10,218 nucleotides of DNA from Comamonadaceae bacterium (GTDB taxonomy: Bacteria > Pseudomonadota > Gammaproteobacteria > Burkholderiales > Burkholderiaceae_C): contig JAIXXW010000161.1 in assembly GCA_027490555.1 (NCBI GenBank), forward strand, positions 1 to 10,218, in the 5' to 3' direction. The notes under the pieces are model-generated. The model did no database searches. It was not told where the DNA came from and saw only the letters and a list, made by a program, of their open reading frames with translations. A program made the position numbers and the translations under genes. Shown here piece by piece: positions 7,261-10,218 of the stretch (position 1 is the stretch's first letter; every line of letters begins with the position of its first letter).

Positions 7261-7266
7261 TCTCCT
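7261..7266 (-). promoter_or_regulatory. ribosome binding site of Bug protein 2
   Basis: AGGAGA on the minus strand, five bases before the ATG at 7255. It is the strongest Shine-Dalgarno sequence in the window and sets the start of this gene. The last gene of its operon may therefore be translated well above the genes before it, as suits an abundant periplasmic protein. Confidence 0.75.
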
Positions 7267-7295
7267 GTTGCACGTGTTGAACACATTCATCCGAC

Positions 7296-7314
7296 GCTGT
7301 GGCTGTTCACAGCC
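7296..7314. repeat. intercistronic inverted repeat between FAH protein 2 and Bug protein 2
   Basis: Two mutually exclusive perfect stems overlap: GCTGTG-GCTGTT-CACAGC (7296-7313) and GGCTGT-TC-ACAGCC (7301-7314). A smaller GTGT-TGA-ACAC palindrome lies at 7274-7284. In minus-strand mRNA they fall after the FAH stop and before the Bug ribosome binding site. With no T-run they look more like RNA-stability or partial-termination elements than a full terminator. Confidence 0.4.
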
Positions 7315-7339
7315 GCTCTTGCGCCACCTCGGCCAAGGG

Positions 7340-8185
7340 TCAAAGCTTTTCTTTTTCGACCCGGTTGCGCAGAACACCGATTTTTGACACCTCGATCTCG
7401 ACCAGATCTCCCTCTTTCATCCACACGGGTGGCTGGCGGCGAGCGCCCACACCGCCGGGCGTGCCGCTCACGATCACATCGCCGGGCGCCAAAGTGGTGA
7501 AGGTCGAGACGTATTCGATCAAGCGGGGGATGGTGAAAATCATCATGGCGGTGGTGGCCTGTTGCATCACCTGGCCATTCAGACGCGTGGTCAGGGTCAA
7601 TTCCTCGCCATCGGCGATCTCGCCGCGCGTGACCAGAAAGGGGCCAAATGCCCCTGTCCCGACGAAATTCTTGCCCGGGGTGAACTGCGTCGTGTGGCGC
7701 TGCCAGTCGCGCACCGAACCATCGTTGTAAGCGCTGTATCCGGCCACATGGTCCCAGGCACGCGCCTGGGAAATGCGACGGCCGCCTTGGCCAATCACCA
7801 CCGCGATTTCGCCCTCATAGTCGAAATGGTCCGACTCGGCTGGCATCAGCAAAGGTTGCAGATGCCCTGTTTGCGAATCCGCAACGCGCAAAAACACGGT
7901 GGGGTTGTCGGTTTTATCGCGCTCGGTCTCGATGCGGTGCTCTTCGTAGTTGTGGCCGATGCAGATGATCTTGCCCGGGTCGGTGATCACCGGCAAGAAG
8001 GTGATCTGGGCCCATGAACAGGTGTCGGCCTGGCCCTGCGCTGCAGAACCCATTTTCTCCAACACGCCGGCCAGCAGCGCACTGCGCAGGGTGGGACAAC
8101 TGGGCGTGCCCAAAGAGACAACGCCGGTGTCGGTCGCCAGGCCCCAAGAGGCTTGGTTCTGATAGGAATAGCTCAAAAATTTCAT
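7340..8185 (-). CDS. fumarylacetoacetate hydrolase (FAH) family protein 2
   Basis: A 281-residue FAH-superfamily enzyme, cytoplasmic. The catalytic domain begins at KIICIGHNYEEHRIE (72-86). Expected metal ligands are E124 and E126 (DYEGEIAVVIG) and D155 (SAYNDGSVRDWQ); K172 (PGKNF) and the GTPGGVG loop (241-247) are present. It is a paralogue of FAH protein 1: both share RLNGQVMQ, PGDVIV-GTP-GVG and a RQPPVWM segment near the C-terminus, but the N-terminal 70 residues and the substrate-side residues after the NYxxH block differ. It follows the MhpA-like monooxygenase after 60 bases and precedes Bug protein 2. In an extradiol pathway an FAH enzyme plausibly hydrolyses or hydrates or decarboxylates the 2-oxo acid from ring fission, which fits module B better than module A. 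No Shine-Dalgarno sequence; the leader reads CACCCCACACC before the ATG. Confidence 0.93.
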   Translation of the reverse strand: MKFLSYSYQNQASWGLATDTGVVSLGTPSCPTLRSALLAGVLEKMGSAAQGQADTCSWAQITFLPVITDPGKIICIGHNYEEHRIETERDKTDNPTVFLRVADSQTGHLQPLLMPAESDHFDYEGEIAVVIGQGGRRISQARAWDHVAGYSAYNDGSVRDWQRHTTQFTPGKNFVGTGAFGPFLVTRGEIADGEELTLTTRLNGQVMQQATTAMMIFTIPRLIEYVSTFTTLAPGDVIVSGTPGGVGARRQPPVWMKEGDLVEIEVSKIGVLRNRVEKEKL

Positions 8186-8245
8186 GGTGTGGGGTGATGG
8201 ATGGAGGTGGTGTGGATGATGCTGCTGTGATGGGGTGCCAGAGGC

Positions 8246-9766
8246 TCATGGCTGCAGCGCGGACAAAGCAGCCCTGAGGTCTGGCGCGCTGCGGAAGGCG
8301 CCATAGACATAGTGATCCGGACGGACCAGCGCAGCCTGGCATCCCATGCGGTCGAACCATTGGGCCAACACGCCAGAGGACTCCTGGAAAGCCGGATCCC
8401 CCAGGCTTTGCACCCGAAGCGCCAGACACGGCCGCGCACTTTGTGCCGCTTGCTCAAAACTGGGACCTGCCCCCGTGTGGAGCAACAAGCGCCAACCGCA
8501 GCCGAGCAACTCGTCCATGCGCACAGGGCCATCGCCGGTCTCGATCCAGGCTTGCGGAAACAAGGTGCCCACCGCCGCATGGCCGGAGCTGTCCAGACAC
8601 CCTCCGACCAACGCCGGCTGCACGTTCTGGCGGGGCATGGGCTGCACCTGGCCACCGCATTCGGCCAGCAGCCGGGCATCTCGCTCGCGGGCTTTGGACA
8701 GGTCACGCTGACCGACCAGCTGTCCGATCGCCTTGATGCGTGAGGTGAGTTCCTTCACATGGGCTTGGCGCTCGGCCCCATAGGTATCGAGCAAGGCGTC
8801 GCTGGCACGCTGCTGGATCACGGCCACGAGTTTCCAACACAGGTTGGCCACATCGCGAATGCCTTGGCACATCCCTTGGCCCAAAAAGGGTGGCTGTTGA
8901 TGCGCAGCATCCCCCGCAATGAACACCCTTTGCTGGCGCCATTCTTTGGCGACCAGGGCATGGAACTGGTAACTGGCCTGGCGCCACAACTGGGCCTCGT
9001 CGGGCTGCAACCAGCGCGACAAGAGCTTCCAGGTCGCCTCGGGCGTGGCCATTGTCCTGGGGTCTTCCCCGGGGTTGATGGCGATTTCCCAACGGCGGTG
9101 GTTGCGCGGTCCGATCAGATAGGTGCAAGGTCTTTGGGGCTCGCAGTACTGAACGCTGACCTGGGGCAATTTGCGCAAGCCTTTTTCATGGACGAGCACA
9201 TCGACCACCAGCCACGGCTCGTCAAATTCCAAGTCCTGCAGGCCGATGCCCAGCTGTTTGCGCACCGAGCTGGAGGCGCCATCGCAGGCCAGGACATAGC
9301 GCGCCGTGGCTTGGCTTGTCTGGCCATGGGCGTCCTCCAGACTGAGCCTCACCTGTGTGTCGTCCTGCACGAGCGCGGTGACTTTCTGGCCCAGATTCAC
9401 CTGAACCGAGGGCATGCCGCTGACACGCTGGCGCAGCACCGACTCCATGGCCGGCTGGGTGAACACCATCGACGGGTTGAAGGCCATCGGGTAAGGTGGT
9501 GCCACCGTCGACATGCATTTGATGAGCTGCCCATCCACACCATAAAACTCCGAGTTGGTGAAGGGCTCGGTGAACGGCGCCATGGCATCGGCGATACCCA
9601 GTTGCTGGAACACCCGCATGATTTCATGGTCCAGTGCAATGGCCCGGGGCTTGTCGTACACCTCGGTCAGTTCATCGCAAACCAGGGTGCGGATGCCCTG
9701 CAAGCCCAACAGCCCCGCCGCCACAGCGCCCGTGGGACCGAAACCGACGATGGCCACGTCAAACAT
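8246..9766 (-). CDS. FAD-dependent aromatic monooxygenase, MhpA-like
   Basis: A 506-residue class A flavin monooxygenase most like the 3-(3-hydroxyphenyl)propionate hydroxylase (MhpA) group, which ortho-hydroxylates a phenolic acid to a catechol. The FAD motif is VAIVGFGPTGAVAAGLLG (residues 4-21). PRAIALDHEIMRVFQQLG (40-57) is typical of MhpA-like enzymes. The DG motif is CDGASSSVRK (161-170), and the GD motif GDAAHQQPPFLGQGMCQGIR (285-304) has the PPFLGQGM form of this subgroup. The C-terminus (about 410-506) is a thioredoxin-like tail ending near LVRPDHYVYGAF. I chose the ATG at 9766, with AGGAAG five bases before it, over an in-frame TTG at 9787. It overlaps the stop of the extradiol dioxygenase by 8 bases, so the two are probably translationally coupled and act in sequence: hydroxylation, then extradiol fission. 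The exact substrate is not known. Confidence 0.93.
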   Translation of the reverse strand: MFDVAIVGFGPTGAVAAGLLGLQGIRTLVCDELTEVYDKPRAIALDHEIMRVFQQLGIADAMAPFTEPFTNSEFYGVDGQLIKCMSTVAPPYPMAFNPSMVFTQPAMESVLRQRVSGMPSVQVNLGQKVTALVQDDTQVRLSLEDAHGQTSQATARYVLACDGASSSVRKQLGIGLQDLEFDEPWLVVDVLVHEKGLRKLPQVSVQYCEPQRPCTYLIGPRNHRRWEIAINPGEDPRTMATPEATWKLLSRWLQPDEAQLWRQASYQFHALVAKEWRQQRVFIAGDAAHQQPPFLGQGMCQGIRDVANLCWKLVAVIQQRASDALLDTYGAERQAHVKELTSRIKAIGQLVGQRDLSKARERDARLLAECGGQVQPMPRQNVQPALVGGCLDSSGHAAVGTLFPQAWIETGDGPVRMDELLGCGWRLLLHTGAGPSFEQAAQSARPCLALRVQSLGDPAFQESSGVLAQWFDRMGCQAALVRPDHYVYGAFRSAPDLRAALSALQP

Positions 9767-10218
9767 GCGCGCTTCCTGACGGGGCAAACAACACCGCCCG
9801 CTGGGCGGCCTTCAGCCGTGCACTGGGTGGCTTGGAAATGCCCCATTGATCGACACGGCCTGGTGGCCATGTCCAGTCCTCGGGCCGACCCGAGGGGTAG
9901 CTGTCGTCCACTTGCTGCACCTCGGCGGTGTACTCGATGACGATGCCGAAGGGCCCGACGAAATAGTTGAAAGCGTTGTCACCCGGGCCGTGCCGTCCCG
10001 GTCCCCATTCAATGGGATACCCCGCATCCTGCATGCGCCCGCCACCGCGCATCACCGCATCGAGGTCCGACATCAAGAAGGCGATGTGGTTCAAGGCATG
10101 GTTGTCGGTGTCGCCCAAGGCCACACTGTGGTGGTCGCTGTTGCAACGCATGAAGGCCATGATGCCGGTGCGATCGGACAAGGAAAAATCCAGTGCTTCT
10201 TCCATGAAGGCGCGCGTG
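9759..10218 (-). CDS. VOC-family extradiol ring-cleavage dioxygenase (N-terminal part beyond window)
   Basis: The C-terminal half of a type I (vicinal oxygen chelate) extradiol dioxygenase, which opens catechol-type rings next to the hydroxyls using Fe(II) or Mn(II). The frame is open to the window edge, and the Met codon at 10203-10205 is internal: it lies within a TRAFMEEALDFSLSD segment typical of the domain start. Counting from that Met, H40 (ALNHIAF) and E91 (VIEYTAE) match the second and third metal ligands of the family; the first His should lie off the edge. The pair H25-H26 in CNSDHHSVAL, H72 in GPGRHGPGDN and Y81 match the active-site residues His195, His241 and Tyr250 known from BphC. 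Full members have about 290-310 residues; about 152 are here. The last 45 residues, rich in Trp and Pro, extend beyond the fold core. It precedes the MhpA-like monooxygenase with an 8-base overlap and gives module B its extradiol chemistry. Confidence 0.9.
   Translation of the reverse strand, partial: TRAFMEEALDFSLSDRTGIMAFMRCNSDHHSVALGDTDNHALNHIAFLMSDLDAVMRGGGRMQDAGYPIEWGPGRHGPGDNAFNYFVGPFGIVIEYTAEVQQVDDSYPSGRPEDWTWPPGRVDQWGISKPPSARLKAAQRAVLFAPSGSAHV
9772..9777 (-). promoter_or_regulatory. ribosome binding site of MhpA-like monooxygenase
   Basis: AGGAAG on the minus strand, five bases before the ATG at 9766 and inside the end of the dioxygenase gene. It supports the ATG over the upstream TTG and fits coupled translation across the 8-base overlap. 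Confidence 0.65.

Noticed and set aside
8186..8245. GATG/GGTG-rich stretch between FMO 2 and FAH 2 as a tandem repeat
   Set aside because: The units are irregular and short; it reads as low-complexity leader sequence, not a true repeat array.
8759..9940. Open frame of 393 codons on the plus strand opposite FMO 2 and the VOC gene
   Set aside because: It runs antisense across two unrelated genes and shows no family features.

Overview
The window is GC-rich, densely coding DNA with nine protein genes and no RNA genes, insertion sequences, CRISPR arrays or attachment sites that I could see. Two Bug-type (tripartite-tricarboxylate-like) periplasmic binding proteins next to aromatic-degradation genes, a divergent LysR regulator and the codon usage all suggest a betaproteobacterium of the order Burkholderiales, perhaps Comamonadaceae. 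This is an inference from gene content, not a database match.

Layout. (1) 1-723 (+): the 3' part of an HSL-like alpha/beta hydrolase whose start lies before the window. (2) 714-1598 (-): a LysR-type regulator, convergent with the hydrolase and overlapping it by 10 bases. (3) 1599-1719: a divergent control region with inverted-repeat candidate operators. (4) 1720-6208 (+), module A: Bug protein 1, FAH-family hydrolase/isomerase 1, an intradiol ring-cleavage dioxygenase, and an FAD monooxygenase of the phenol-hydroxylase type. (5) 6209-6271: a short convergent gap with hairpins. (6) 10218-6272 (-), module B, read right to left: the C-terminal half of a VOC-type extradiol dioxygenase (cut by the window edge), an MhpA-like FAD monooxygenase, FAH-family protein 2 and Bug protein 2.

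The two modules face each other tail to tail and carry the same four functional roles: periplasmic capture (Bug), ring hydroxylation (FAD monooxygenase), ring fission (dioxygenase) and processing of the fission product (FAH family). They differ in ring-fission chemistry, intradiol (Fe(III), Tyr2His2) in A and extradiol (VOC fold) in B, and in gene order. The likely flow in each is capture of an aromatic acid or related compound, hydroxylation to a catechol, hydroxyquinol or similar diol, ring opening, and hydrolysis, isomerisation or decarboxylation by the FAH protein. The substrates cannot be read from the sequence. Module A is most simply controlled by the divergent LysR protein; the promoter of module B lies beyond the right edge.

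The most interesting points are the paired modules with swapped dioxygenase chemistry, the presence of an FAH enzyme in an intradiol operon that lacks any visible maleylacetate reductase or cycloisomerase, and the repeated GTTCTCA-like half-sites between the LysR gene and module A. No stretch over 300 bases is without a gene.
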